Source: Candidatus Scalindua sp. (lineage in GTDB: Bacteria > Planctomycetota > Brocadiia > Brocadiales > Scalinduaceae). Taken from it: DNA of 39,164 nt. The notes under the pieces were generated by a model. That model was not told the DNA's origin and ran no database searches. It saw nothing but the letters and a program-made list of their open reading frames with translations. The position numbers and the translations under genes are program-made. This document shows, piece after piece, positions 1-9,049 of the stretch; position 1 is the first letter of the stretch, and each line of letters opens with the position of its first letter. Location of the stretch: the NCBI GenBank assembly GCA_021777035.1, contig JAIQZR010000196.1:1-39164 (forward strand), given 5' to 3'.

Positions 1-78
1 CACTCCTTACGTCAGGGGCATCTCACCCTGGCAGTCTGAGCATTACTCTGTCGGATTTACTAATTTCAGAATTTTTCT

Positions 79-1731
79 TTACTTACTGAGTCCTACACTA
101 TCCAAAAACCCTTCCAGGTTTCTACTTCTAATAGGATGCTGCAATTTCCTTACGGCCTTTGCTTCTATTTGCCTTACTCTTTCACGAGTTACCATAAAAC
201 GTTTACCAACTTCTTCAAGTGTATATGTATAGCCATCACCAAAGCCATAACGAAGTTTGATTATTTCTCGTTCGCGATAAGTAAGTGTTTCCAGTACGCT
301 TTCTATCTTTTCTTTGAGCATTTCCTGGGCGGCCGCAGAAACAGGAGATTCCGCTTTGTCATCTTCTATAAAATCACCAAAAGCACTATCAGCGCTTTCT
401 CCTACCGTTCTATCAAGAGAAATTTGATGTCTTGAGATTTTTAATACCCTTCTCGCTTCAGACACAGAAATTTTTATTTCCTTTGCCATCTCTTCAATAC
501 TGGGCTCTCTGCCGTTTTCTTGTAACAATTTCTTTGAAACATTTCTTATTTTGCTCATTGTCTCAATCATATGTACCGGTATTCGGATAGTCCTCGCTTG
601 ATCGGCAATCGAGCGAGTTATGGCTTGTCTTATCCACCAGGTTGCATAAGTGCTGAATTTGTAACCTCTTCTATATTCGTACTTATCTACTGCTCTCATT
701 AATCCGGTATTTCCTTCTTGTATGAGATCCAGAAAACTCAAACCACGATTTCTGTATTTTTTCGCAATGCTTACCACCAATCTTAGATTTGCACTGGAAA
801 GTTTTCTCTTCGCAATTTCATGTTCTTTATAAATCTTTTCGATGGCATCAACTCGTTGCCTTAATCGTTCAGGAGTCTCAAGAACCAAGTCCTCATATTC
901 GCTTAGCTTGGATTTCAAGTTTCGTAATTTATCCTTCATCTTGTCACGCTTTTCACATAATACAATCTGTTTCTGTACACTATTCATTCCGGAAGAGGTC
1001 TCCTGCAAACTCTTCATTATTGGCTGTAGTTTCTTAGTACGTATGCATAGATCTTCAATAATTGCAGAACCCTTTCTCTGGCGATTTCTAACATTTTTAA
1101 GAAGTCTGAACCGGTCTTTAGCAGATGTCTTTTTCAATTTTAATTGTTCATAATCCTCTCTATTCTTCTTTAAGAGCGCTCTTAACGCTTTCGTATGTAC
1201 AGGGAATTGTTTGAGAAGTTTTTCTTTCTGATTTTCAAATTCAATGTTAATTGCTAAAGTACGATCAAAAGGTAAATCTCCATTAGAAATGTCCTCAATT
1301 ATCTTTAAACAGACTTCCTGTGAAAAGTCAGATTTAAGTACCCTTCTATGAAAGTTCTTTCTCGTAGTCTCTATTTTTTTGGCTAATGCTATCTCTTCAT
1401 CCCGTGATAATAGAGGAATAACTCCCATTTGTGTTAGATACATTCTTATGGGGTCGTCAATCTTTTCTGAAGCAGTTGCGGTACCTATTTTCGCTTTTGC
1501 ATCATTTTTTGATTCGTCATCATCTGTATCTAAAACATCACGAGCATCTATTTCTGATTCTTCGATAAGATCGATACCCAGCTCATCCAGCATTGTCAAT
1601 GTTTCATCAATCTTGCCCGGCTGGGCCAATGTGTCATCCGGCAAGACATCATTTAGCTCTTCGTAAGTTAAAAACCCTTTTTCCTTACCTTTTACTACAA
1701 GTGCTTTAATTTTTTGACTCGTTTTGTCCAT
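79..1731 (-). CDS. rpoD: RNA polymerase primary sigma factor (sigma-70/RpoD)
   Basis: A 550-residue group 1 sigma factor that directs RNA polymerase to housekeeping promoters. Seen: an acidic region 1.1-like N-terminus (about 1-75); region 1.2 beginning [11 protein letters not shown] near residue 92; a charged non-conserved insert; the region 2 core ([15 protein letters not shown], then DLIQEGN and the -10 recognition stretch [15 protein letters not shown]) from about residue 315; and region 4 with the helix-turn-helix ending [14 protein letters not shown] near 517. Length fits primary sigma factors with a moderate insert. The start is supported by AGGAGA about 10 nt upstream. It follows dnaG by 50 nt on the same strand, the classic macromolecular-synthesis pairing, so co-transcription with dnaG is likely. 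Very confident assignment. Confidence 0.97.
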   Translation of the reverse strand: MDKTSQKIKALVVKGKEKGFLTYEELNDVLPDDTLAQPGKIDETLTMLDELGIDLIEESEIDARDVLDTDDDESKNDAKAKIGTATASEKIDDPIRMYLTQMGVIPLLSRDEEIALAKKIETTRKNFHRRVLKSDFSQEVCLKIIEDISNGDLPFDRTLAINIEFENQKEKLLKQFPVHTKALRALLKKNREDYEQLKLKKTSAKDRFRLLKNVRNRQRKGSAIIEDLCIRTKKLQPIMKSLQETSSGMNSVQKQIVLCEKRDKMKDKLRNLKSKLSEYEDLVLETPERLRQRVDAIEKIYKEHEIAKRKLSSANLRLVVSIAKKYRNRGLSFLDLIQEGNTGLMRAVDKYEYRRGYKFSTYATWWIRQAITRSIADQARTIRIPVHMIETMSKIRNVSKKLLQENGREPSIEEMAKEIKISVSEARRVLKISRHQISLDRTVGESADSAFGDFIEDDKAESPVSAAAQEMLKEKIESVLETLTYREREIIKLRYGFGDGYTYTLEEVGKRFMVTRERVRQIEAKAVRKLQHPIRSRNLEGFLDSVGLSK

Positions 1732-1781
1732 TTAATGAGTCTCCTATTTAATAAAAACTAAAAGTTTTTGTATCCAGATTT

Positions 1782-3593
1782 TTATAAAGAGTGAAAGATC
1801 GTGCTCTTTTTGTGAAACCCGGCTAGTATTTGGTCAACTTCTTGTTCACTTCCTTTTGATTTGTTTAAGTCTGACATTCTCTTTTTGGCTTGATTTAAGC
1901 TTTTCCTGTTTTTCATTTTCTTGATATACCGGATACATTCATTAATCATTTTCTCACCAGCATCTGCCTGGCCGGCCATAAGACTTCCCTCCATAGATTC
2001 CTGCTCTGAAATTGTATCAACCATATCTCTACTCATCTCAGAGGAATCTAACATCGGGAAAATATCGCTTAGTATAACATGCCCTTTTTGAGAATATATT
2101 TCAGATATTCTTTTCGCAATACCAAGTGTTGCGTTATTTCCGAAACTATCAAAACCGATATCTGTTTCAACTTTTCTTATTAAATCATTTCTGTTTATCA
2201 TTAAGCCAAGAATGGTCATTTCTACCTGATAGTCAGCTGATTTTGTTTTATTTAAATTGCCTGACACCTGGACATGAGACTGCTTTGCTTTAGTTTGACC
2301 TTTTTTTGAATTAATAGACTTATTCAAACGGTTTCGTATAAGATGCTCATCTATAGACATCTCTTCTGCGACTCTCCTAATGGTCAGATCACGCTTTAAA
2401 ACATCAGGGATTTTTATCGCCGTTGACAGAATATCGTCTATCGCAGAGGTTCTCCCGGAAACGGAAGACATGTCCCACTTGCTCTCTGATAGTTTTACTT
2501 TAAAACTGAAAAAATCGTAAGCATTATCCACTTGTTCCAAGAACTGCTGTTTGCCTCTTTTAACAATAAAGTCGTATGGATCATAGCCTTTAGGCAAAAG
2601 AACAATATTTACATCAAAGTCTTCTTCTATAAAGATGTCCAAATTTCTTTCAGAAGATTTCTGTCCTGCTGTATCAGCATCAAAAACAAGAATGGCTTTA
2701 TCACTATAACGCTTTAACGTCCTTACATGTTCCCTTGTTAATGCCGTGCCGAGAACCGCAACTGACCAATCTATTCCATTTTGGTGAGATATTATTACAT
2801 CAGTATAGCCCTCCATGAGTAAAACCTTCCGGTTCTTCAGCATAGACTCCTTTGCCAAATTAATACCGTAAAGCGTTTTGCTTTTACTAAAGATTGGAGT
2901 TTCCGGAGAGTTAAGATATTTTGGCAAAGAGTTGTCCAGCGCCCTTGCGCCAAAACCTACGGGTCTATTTTGAGAATCAAAGATTGGAAACATTAATCTG
3001 TTACGAAAACGGTCGTAACACTTGCCTTCCTTCCTTATAATTAGCCCTGCCTTTTCAAGTAACTGTGTGTCTACGTTCCATTCTTTTGATTTATTTACTA
3101 TCGAATCCCAACGGTTAGGAGCATATCCCAGCCTGAATTTCCTTATCGAATCATCATTTATTGACCTGCTTGAAACATAATCTCTGGGTCGTCTACCTTC
3201 CTCTATTTTTAATAACGTATCAACGAAAAAACGTGTTGCCTGCTCATTGGCCTTAAACAAAATGTTTGTTCGCTGGTTCTTGTTCTGATTATCAGATACA
3301 TCGATCCTGATATTCGCTTTTTCTGCAAGAACATTAATCGCTTCCGGAAAAGTCAGAGACTCTTGTTTCATCAGAAAGTTAAAGATCGTTCCTCCATCTC
3401 CGCACCCAAAACACTTATATATCTGCTTCTCTTCATTGACGGTAAAAGACGGAGTTTTCTCGTGATGAAAAGGGCACAATCCTAGAAAATTCTTCCCTGC
3501 TCGCTTTAGCGCAACGTAATCAGAAACTATATCTATTATATTTATAGACCTTTGTATCTCAGATATCTTTTCTGGTGGAATAAAAGAAGCCAT
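1782..3593 (-). CDS. dnaG: DNA primase DnaG
   Basis: Synthesises RNA primers for DNA replication and works with the replicative helicase. Seen in the 603 residues: an N-terminal CHC2 zinc ribbon (C40, H43, C61, C64, in CPFHHEKTPSF and KCFGCG); the catalytic N-subdomain; a TOPRIM domain with LLMEGYTDV (metal-binding Glu near 262) and LVFDADTAG (DxD near 307); and a less conserved C-terminal helicase-interaction part from about residue 430. Length is normal for the family. No clear Shine-Dalgarno sequence precedes the ATG. A sigma-70-like promoter lies just upstream (3623-3650), so dnaG probably heads a dnaG-rpoD transcript. Confidence 0.96.
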   Translation of the reverse strand: MASFIPPEKISEIQRSINIIDIVSDYVALKRAGKNFLGLCPFHHEKTPSFTVNEEKQIYKCFGCGDGGTIFNFLMKQESLTFPEAINVLAEKANIRIDVSDNQNKNQRTNILFKANEQATRFFVDTLLKIEEGRRPRDYVSSRSINDDSIRKFRLGYAPNRWDSIVNKSKEWNVDTQLLEKAGLIIRKEGKCYDRFRNRLMFPIFDSQNRPVGFGARALDNSLPKYLNSPETPIFSKSKTLYGINLAKESMLKNRKVLLMEGYTDVIISHQNGIDWSVAVLGTALTREHVRTLKRYSDKAILVFDADTAGQKSSERNLDIFIEEDFDVNIVLLPKGYDPYDFIVKRGKQQFLEQVDNAYDFFSFKVKLSESKWDMSSVSGRTSAIDDILSTAIKIPDVLKRDLTIRRVAEEMSIDEHLIRNRLNKSINSKKGQTKAKQSHVQVSGNLNKTKSADYQVEMTILGLMINRNDLIRKVETDIGFDSFGNNATLGIAKRISEIYSQKGHVILSDIFPMLDSSEMSRDMVDTISEQESMEGSLMAGQADAGEKMINECIRYIKKMKNRKSLNQAKKRMSDLNKSKGSEQEVDQILAGFHKKSTIFHSL

Positions 3594-3622
3594 AATCTAT
3601 ACGGATTGATGAAAATTCATTA

Positions 3623-3650
3623 AAATTACCATAATATGAATAAAAGTCAA
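3623..3650 (-). promoter_or_regulatory. Possible sigma-70 promoter of dnaG-rpoD
   Basis: On the minus strand, TTGACT (3650-3645) and TAATTT (3628-3623) are separated by 16 nt, about 30 nt before the dnaG ATG. The -35 box is good and the -10 box is weak. Predicted by eye only. Confidence 0.35.
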
Positions 3651-3780
3651 GACTTTCTTAAGTATATCAGTGCAAAGTATTTATATTTTTTTCTGTTATA
3701 CGCATTCTATTGCCACCAGGACTCTTTTCGCGCCGTTAATGTAGATGCAGCCAAGAGTTGGTTCTACTAAAAGGAGTACT

Positions 3781-3846
3781 ATGATAAGGTTTTATGATCG
3801 TGGATCGTGGTACCGTAAATACTTGCAATTTGCATTTTTTCTTTAA
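3781..3846 (+). CDS. Candidate 21-residue microprotein
   Basis: A short open frame antisense to the alr-dnaG transcript direction, in the 264-nt gap between those genes. It has a good Shine-Dalgarno (AAGGAG at 3771-3776, 4 nt before ATG). It encodes a 21-residue peptide beginning MIRFYDRGSW, basic and aromatic, with a hydrophobic end. No family is recognised. The DNA contains a tandem GATCGTG repeat, so the frame could be incidental. Supported only by the ribosome site and clean start/stop. Confidence 0.2.
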   Translation: MIRFYDRGSWYRKYLQFAFFL

Positions 3847-3857
3847 TTAGCGTACTT

Positions 3858-4976
3858 CTACCGTTTATACCTCTTTTTTGAAGTTTTCGTTCCTATGTTA
3901 CATACAACCTCATATGGGATAGCCCCTATTGATTCCGCTGCCGATTCAATCGAAATTGATTCATTGCCCTGGCTTCCAAGCAACATAACTTCGTTCCCAA
4001 TTTCGACATCAGGAAGATTGGTTACATCTATGAAGCATCGATCCATGCATACTCTACCAATAATCGGGACACGTTTGCCATGAATAAGTACATTGCCTAA
4101 ACCTGAAAAGCGTCTGTTAAACCCGTCCTTATAACCAACCGGTATTGTCGCTACGGTTGTTTGTTGCCTTATCTCAAATGTTCTGCCATAGCCAATTACG
4201 CTTCCAGGGCCTAGTTGCCTAATGTTAATTATTCTTGTTTTGAAGCTCATTGCTTGTTTTAAATTAATATCTTTTGATACATAGTTTGACGGGTATATTC
4301 CATAAAGTATTAATCCGGGTCTTACCATGTTAAAAAAAGAACCGGGTATATCTAATATTGCAGCACTGTTAGCAGCATGTATTAAGGGGATGTTGATCTT
4401 TGCGTTTTCAAGCTGTTTGATGACTCTTTTGAATTTTTTGTTTTGTTCATAGGTATAAGATTTGTCTTTTTCTTCAGATGAATTGAAATGGGTAAACACT
4501 CCTTCGATATCTAAATTTTCCATTAATAATAGCGCTTTTATAAAGAGTAGTGCATTGTCCGGACAAACACCTGCCCCTCCCATGCCGGTGTCGATCTCAA
4601 CGTGGACGCTGATATTGCGGTGATACTTTTTTGCGATTACTGATATTTCATTTGCAATATCAAGATTGCATACTGTTACTCTAAGTGAATATTGTATAAC
4701 CTCTTCTATCTGTTCTGATATAACTGGATTTAAGATAAGTATGGGGCCATTTATATCTTTCTTCCTTAGCTCTATGCCCTCTTCAGGGAATGCCACTCCA
4801 AGCATCTCTATACCATTTTGTTCCAGAGTCTGACTGACCTCTACGGCACCGTGTCCATACGCATCAGCCTTAACAATTGCGAGGATTTTTGTCCCAGGAC
4901 TTACCGCGCTCTTAACTGCTTTCAGGTTGTTTTCAATTGCGCTGAGATTTACTTCAATCCATGTAATATCGCTCAT
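3858..4976 (-). CDS. alr: Alanine racemase
   Basis: A PLP enzyme interconverting L- and D-alanine, supplying D-Ala for peptidoglycan. Seen in 372 residues: the PLP-lysine motif AIVKADAYGHGA with K36 near the N-terminus (alanine racemase barrel); the HFNSSEE and HAANSAA barrel motifs; the phosphate-binding VRPGLILYGIYP stretch; the C-terminal domain's catalytic tyrosine motif VGYKDGFNRR; and the substrate-contact motif GRVCMDRCFIDVT. Length is typical. AAGGGT lies about 8 nt before the ATG. It is transcribed divergently from the membrane-protein gene at 5139 and lies upstream of dnaG on the same strand with a 264-nt gap that has its own putative promoter. Confidence 0.95.
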   Translation of the reverse strand: MSDITWIEVNLSAIENNLKAVKSAVSPGTKILAIVKADAYGHGAVEVSQTLEQNGIEMLGVAFPEEGIELRKKDINGPILILNPVISEQIEEVIQYSLRVTVCNLDIANEISVIAKKYHRNISVHVEIDTGMGGAGVCPDNALLFIKALLLMENLDIEGVFTHFNSSEEKDKSYTYEQNKKFKRVIKQLENAKINIPLIHAANSAAILDIPGSFFNMVRPGLILYGIYPSNYVSKDINLKQAMSFKTRIINIRQLGPGSVIGYGRTFEIRQQTTVATIPVGYKDGFNRRFSGLGNVLIHGKRVPIIGRVCMDRCFIDVTNLPDVEIGNEVMLLGSQGNESISIESAAESIGAIPYEVVCNIGTKTSKKRYKR

Positions 4977-5083
4977 TAATTAAGACCCTTGCGATTTAAA
5001 AAAATATTTGATATTTCCTGTAAACTCGATATGTGGTCATTTTAATTCCCTTAAATAAAAAAACAATGTTTTTTAAAAAATAG

Positions 5084-5111
5084 TTGACGCATTTTAGATA
5101 CAGGCTAAAAT
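5084..5111 (+). promoter_or_regulatory. Sigma-70-type promoter for the gene at 5139
   Basis: TTGACG (5084-5089), a 16-nt spacer, then TAAAAT (5106-5111), placing transcription start near 5118, about 20 nt before the ATG. Both boxes match the consensus well. Confidence 0.6.
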
Positions 5112-5138
5112 CTACACGAAACAGAAAGGATACTACAT

Positions 5139-5723
5139 ATGGGACTAGTTGTAACATTACAAATTACGGAAACAGATGAAAATAAAATGCTTCTAGTTCG
5201 TTCCCGATTTCCCAAAGCAATGGGGGGGATGATGCTGGGTTTAAGCTTGGTTTTCTTTATTATGTACAGGGCCGCCTCAATATACATTTGGCTTCTTTAC
5301 TATTCGCCTTCATTTATAGATAAAGCCTTTTTCTTTGCTATTATTTTTACGCTTGTACTTTTCCCCCTGATGGGCTTCTTTCTGCTCTTTTATGATAAAA
5401 AGATAGTAGTGGATAAAGATTTAGGGGAGATTTGTATTCGGTTCAAATTCTTTGTCACTTTCTGGATAAAGAAAGTGAGATTCGATAAAATAGATGAAAT
5501 AATCGTGGAAAATGTCTGTAACAGTAAGACGGTTGCCATGCAGAGGGAAGCGGCCAAAGGTACTGGTAAAGGCATTCGAGCAGGATATTGGCTGATGAGT
5601 TTAAAAGGTAAGACGTTGGGGAAATTATACTTTGATAGAAATCCCAAAAAAGAGGTGATTCTCTCGTACGCCGAAAACATTGCTCGTTTGACATCAAAGA
5701 AAGTCATCTTGATAGAGAATTAA
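5139..5723 (+). CDS. Small membrane protein of unknown function
   Basis: A 194-residue protein with two hydrophobic segments (about residues 27-47 and 66-88) forming a helical hairpin. A soluble C-terminal half of short beta-like stretches follows (DKKIVVDKDLGEICIRFKFF, then KVRFDKIDEIIVEN). This two-helix plus beta layout resembles membrane-anchored bacterial PH-like or PrgI-type small proteins, but no specific family is recognised. The start is supported by AAAGGA upstream and by a good promoter at 5084-5111. It is a single-gene unit, divergent from alr and about 500 nt before mqnA. The gene looks real, because it has start, ribosome site and promoter, but the function is unknown. Confidence 0.7.
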   Translation: MGLVVTLQITETDENKMLLVRSRFPKAMGGMMLGLSLVFFIMYRAASIYIWLLYYSPSFIDKAFFFAIIFTLVLFPLMGFFLLFYDKKIVVDKDLGEICIRFKFFVTFWIKKVRFDKIDEIIVENVCNSKTVAMQREAAKGTGKGIRAGYWLMSLKGKTLGKLYFDRNPKKEVILSYAENIARLTSKKVILIEN

Positions 5724-6224
5724 TATAAATCTAAAATGTAGGGATTTTTTGTTTTAAGTATTTGTTGCAAAAAGAGTTGAGGCTATAATTGTATGGCGTA
5801 TTATCAGCTCGTTATATAAAATAAGATTAGTACATAACACCAAACGGATACCATTTCACAATTGGCGGCAGTGCCCGTTTCCTGTTTTAAATAATTCTTT
5901 TTCCTTTAGATTTCGGTCTTCCATCTCTCCACTTATTCAAGATTTGACAGGTTTTAACGGTGCCATAGATTTTCCGAATTTGGTTTTGCAATTACACTCC
6001 TGTTCGGCAGACACATACATGTGGTTAGGACATACGCCTGGTTCTTTGTTATTTATAGCAAATGATGATGTTGTAGTATTTCGTGCAAAAACATTACCGG
6101 ATGATGCTGGGTTTGTTCATAGTTTATTTTTGAGAGTTTTTTTCAGCTTGACCGCTTGTACTTTCTCGTTGCGTCTGTATGTCTTTACAGATATACTACT
6201 TGGTTTTAATTCGCAGTATAGAAA
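5724..6224. other. Non-coding stretch before mqnA
   Basis: About 500 nt without a convincing gene. A 94-codon plus-strand frame (5944-6228) has no ribosome site and an unusual composition. On the minus strand about 58 codons (roughly 6118-5942) read as a cysteine-bearing peptide (GVCPNHMYVSAEQECNCK) without a start codon. This could be a gene relic. No terminator or clear promoter was seen. Confidence 0.3.
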
Positions 6225-7028
6225 ATGAATACGATGGGCAAATTAAAGATCGGTGTTGTTCCATACATGAATGCAAAACCTTTTACATACGGTTTTCAAG
6301 AAAAAGCGGACAAAATAGATATTGTATATGGTGTTCCATCGGAATTGCCGAAAATGCTTGAAAATGATGAATTGGATGTCATCTCAATGCCATCTGCGGG
6401 CTATTTCAGAAGTACAGGTTACGAAATTATACCGGGTAGTTCTATTGCCTCAAATGGTCTGGTAGAAAGCGTGAAGCTCTTTATTAAAGCTCCTTCAATA
6501 GAAAAAATAAGGACTGTCGCTCTTGACAAAGATTCCTTAACGTCATGTGTTCTTACAAAAATTATTCTTCGGAAAAAGTACTCTTTGAAGCCTGAATACA
6601 TTGTACTTGACGATAAGCGGAAGATTTATAACGAATTCGCTGATGCATTTCTTATCATTGGAGACGATGCAATGAAGGTACGAGAAGAGGGTTTCATTGT
6701 ACTGGATTTGGGGCAGGAGTGGAATGAGTTAACAGGGTTGCCTTTTGTTTACGCAGTTTGGGTGGCAAAGGCCGGATCCAAATTACAGGGTCTTAGCAAG
6801 TTGTTAACAGACTCAAAAGAGCTTGGGCTAAAGTTTGTGGAGGAGATAGCAGACGTTGAAGCGGGTAGGCTTGAAATGGAAAAAGAACGATGCCTCCGGT
6901 ACCTGAAGGAGTCAATTAAATATGATTTAGGGGAGCAGGAAATTAACGGTCTTAAGTCTTTTTACGATTACGCCCTGGAAATGGGAGAAGTTAAGAAAGG
7001 GGTAACGTTTGAATTCTACAATGAATAG
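6225..7028 (+). CDS. mqnA: Chorismate dehydratase MqnA (futalosine menaquinone pathway)
   Basis: Catalyses the first committed step of the futalosine route to menaquinone, dehydrating chorismate to 3-[(1-carboxyvinyl)oxy]benzoate. The 267-residue protein has the periplasmic-binding-protein-like MqnA/MqnD fold signature. It opens with IGVVPYMNAKPFTYG, followed by a VPSELPKMLENDELDVISMPS stretch (binding-site edge) and later LPFVYAVWVAK. Length is normal. No strong ribosome site precedes either ATG (6225 or 6234); 6225 was kept as the longer option. It overlaps mqnC, so the two are surely co-transcribed. The pairing with mqnC makes the pathway assignment firm. Confidence 0.93.
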   Translation: MNTMGKLKIGVVPYMNAKPFTYGFQEKADKIDIVYGVPSELPKMLENDELDVISMPSAGYFRSTGYEIIPGSSIASNGLVESVKLFIKAPSIEKIRTVALDKDSLTSCVLTKIILRKKYSLKPEYIVLDDKRKIYNEFADAFLIIGDDAMKVREEGFIVLDLGQEWNELTGLPFVYAVWVAKAGSKLQGLSKLLTDSKELGLKFVEEIADVEAGRLEMEKERCLRYLKESIKYDLGEQEINGLKSFYDYALEMGEVKKGVTFEFYNE

Positions 7029-8100
7029 TGTCGTTGATAGTATTTGCTCTAAAAAAAGATTATCTTTTGATGACGGCGTAAACCTCATCGGGTCGCATGA
7101 TTTGATAGGTCTGGGAACAGCCGCAGACAGAATGTGCCTGGAGCTTCATCCCGAACAATACAGGACATATGTAGTAGACCGTAATATTAACTATACGAAT
7201 GTCTGTACTTCTGGTTGTACGTTTTGCGCTTTTTACAGAGATAATGATCATGGAGACGGCTACGTGCTGTCCAATGATGAGATATTTAAGAAAATTGAGG
7301 AAGCAATCTCCCTGGGCGGTACACAAATATTGATGCAGGGTGGGTTACATCCGGACTTAAAGATAGATTATTATGTTGGTCTTTTAAGGACAATTAAAGA
7401 TAAGTTTAATATCCATATTCACTCCTTTTCTCCGCCGGAAATAATGCATATTTCGGCACTGAACGATCTGCCTTCAAAAGAAGTCCTGGTGTTATTAAAG
7501 AGTGCAGGACTTGATACTATTCCAGGTGGTGGCGCGGAAATACTTACTGACAGATGCCGTGACATACTCAGCCCGGGTAAATGTTCTGCCGGTGAATGGT
7601 TACAGGTAATGAGAGAAGCGCATATGTTAGGAATAAAAAGTACGGCAACAATGATGTTCGGGCACGTTGAAACACAGGAGGAGAGAATTGTACATCTTGA
7701 GAAGATCAGGCAACTACAGGACGAGACAGGAGGGTTTACTGCATTTATTCCATGGACATTCCAACCAAAGAATACGGCTTTATCTTTATCCGCAGGAAAT
7801 GTGACCGACTCTAAAGTTGGTGGATTTGATTATCTCAGGACGCTTGCTGTTTCCCGTCTGTTTCTGGATAATATTCCAAATATCCAGGCGTCATGGGTAA
7901 CACAGGGTTCAAAGATAGCTCAACTTGCATTAAAGTTTGGAGCAAATGATTTGGGAAGCACAATGATTGAAGAGAATGTAGTAAGGGCAGCTGGGGTGGA
8001 TTACCGTTTGAGTAAAGAGGAAATGATATCATTAATAGAAGATCTGGGTTTTGAGGCGATGCAGAGGGACTGTTATTACAATCTCCTCAATAGGGAGTGA
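7009..8100 (+). CDS. mqnC: Cyclic dehypoxanthinyl futalosine synthase MqnC (radical SAM)
   Basis: A radical SAM enzyme that cyclises dehypoxanthine futalosine in menaquinone synthesis. Seen: the CX3CX2C cluster motif CTSGCTFCAFYR (C66, C70, C73), then GGTQILMQGGLHP, typical of the MqnC/MqnE/CofH group, and FIPWTFQPKNTAL near the middle of the C-terminal half. These features favour MqnC over MqnE. Start: TTG at 7009 sits 8 nt after AAGAAAGGGG and overlaps mqnA by 20 nt. ATG at 7021, overlapping by 8 nt, is the alternative and would shorten the protein by four residues. Both choices imply translational coupling. Anaerobic respiration through menaquinone fits the haem proteins elsewhere in the window. 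Confidence 0.94.
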   Translation: MNSTMNSVVDSICSKKRLSFDDGVNLIGSHDLIGLGTAADRMCLELHPEQYRTYVVDRNINYTNVCTSGCTFCAFYRDNDHGDGYVLSNDEIFKKIEEAISLGGTQILMQGGLHPDLKIDYYVGLLRTIKDKFNIHIHSFSPPEIMHISALNDLPSKEVLVLLKSAGLDTIPGGGAEILTDRCRDILSPGKCSAGEWLQVMREAHMLGIKSTATMMFGHVETQEERIVHLEKIRQLQDETGGFTAFIPWTFQPKNTALSLSAGNVTDSKVGGFDYLRTLAVSRLFLDNIPNIQASWVTQGSKIAQLALKFGANDLGSTMIEENVVRAAGVDYRLSKEEMISLIEDLGFEAMQRDCYYNLLNRE

Positions 8101-8102
8101 AC

Positions 8103-8780
8103 ATGAAAGATAAAGATTATTGTGAAGATGATGATTGGAATGAAGAGGAATGGGAAAGATTCTTGCAAAAAGCTGATGTTCGCACTGCCAAATACCTTGA
8201 GTTGTTCGAAACGCTACAGAGCCATCCGGATTGTGACGATCTTATTGCCAAAGAGATGGGATGGAGCCATAAATATGGGAATTGTAACTATAACGATGAG
8301 TCATGTGACAATTGTTGGGGAAAAAACGAATGTCGTATATACGAGATAAATCAAATTTTCGATAATGCTATTGAAAATAACGAAGCAACGGAAAGTGATA
8401 TTGAAGGTGTTAAGAATATTACTGCCTATAAAAAAAGTTACGAACTTTATATTAAGCTGAGTAGGTATTTTAAAAACCGTAAAGGAGTGGATACAGATGA
8501 AGATGTGTTAAGCGCTGTTTCTGCATCTTCCATAGTTCCCGCCAAAATAGCAGGAGGACATGGTATGGGATACGAAAGGGATTCATTATGTGGGAATATA
8601 GCGAATTGTAAACGCGCATTAAGAAATATCAGGATGTGTGTCTATTTGCTTGAAATAATAAGTGCAAAATTAACATTTCCCGAGGGTGACATTAACGTAT
8701 TGATAAGTGAGGCAATAAAGGTTGAGCGTGAAGTACTCAGCCGGATTGAGGATCTACGCACAAGGGTGTGGTGGCGTTAA
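8103..8780 (+). CDS. Acidic cysteine-rich protein of unknown function, mqn operon
   Basis: A 225-residue protein that is not recognised. The ATG at 8103 is chosen because AGGGAG (8092-8097) lies 5 nt upstream; an in-frame GTG at 8097 is the longer option and overlaps the mqnC stop. The N-terminus is very acidic. A compact cysteine cluster C-X6-C-X2-C-X5-C (C61, C68, C71, C77) suggests zinc or Fe-S binding. The C-terminal half is mostly predicted helix, with two further cysteines in SLCGNIANC. Directly downstream of mqnC and probably in the same transcript, it may serve menaquinone metabolism or redox work, but this is inferred from position only. Confidence 0.65.
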   Translation: MKDKDYCEDDDWNEEEWERFLQKADVRTAKYLELFETLQSHPDCDDLIAKEMGWSHKYGNCNYNDESCDNCWGKNECRIYEINQIFDNAIENNEATESDIEGVKNITAYKKSYELYIKLSRYFKNRKGVDTDEDVLSAVSASSIVPAKIAGGHGMGYERDSLCGNIANCKRALRNIRMCVYLLEIISAKLTFPEGDINVLISEAIKVEREVLSRIEDLRTRVWWR

Positions 8781-8823
8781 AATATAGGTTTGTCTCTTCT
8801 TGATTTTGTAAATTTTGCAAGAG

Positions 8824-8855
8824 TAAAGTCCTCGGTGTTCTTTGTCCGGCGCAAC
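8824..8855 (+). repeat. Dispersed repeat, copy 1
   Basis: A 32-nt segment matching 17679-17710 at about 26 of 32 positions (core CCTCGG...TTTGTCCGG). Both copies lie 20-45 nt downstream of a stop codon, in gaps. Function unknown; it may be a remnant of a genome-wide repeat family. Confidence 0.45.
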
Positions 8856-8967
8856 TGCAACCAGGACTTGATTTTTTCAAAAAGCCAAAACCAAAAACGC
8901 AAAACGATATTATTGCTTCTCTTATTACTCCTTAAATACCTTTTCAGGACAACAATGCTTTCCTTTC

Positions 8968-8996
8968 TTGACAACTTTCGTTGTAGATGATTTAAT
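8968..8996 (+). promoter_or_regulatory. Sigma-70-type promoter for the mlaC/hpnM-like gene
   Basis: A perfect TTGACA (8968-8973), a 17-nt spacer and TTTAAT (8991-8996, five of six consensus positions). It lies about 54 nt before the ATG at 9050. Confidence 0.6.
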
Positions 8997-9049
8997 TGAC
9001 CGGTTGCAAATACATTTAAAAAAACAAAAAAAAGGCAAAGGTGTAAACT

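Noticed and set aside
13..30. CAGGG/CCCTG hairpin beyond the rpoD stop
   Set aside because: Only five pairs, no T-tract, and the flanking sequence is cut by the window edge, so no call was made.
5944..6228. 94-codon plus-strand frame before mqnA
   Set aside because: No ribosome site, no recognisable domain, runs into mqnA; the opposite strand looks at least as protein-like but has no start.
8777..8990. Overlapping small frames on both strands after the cysteine-rich gene
   Set aside because: No ribosome sites and low-complexity content (CTT/TTA runs); the stretch holds the dispersed repeat and promoter instead.
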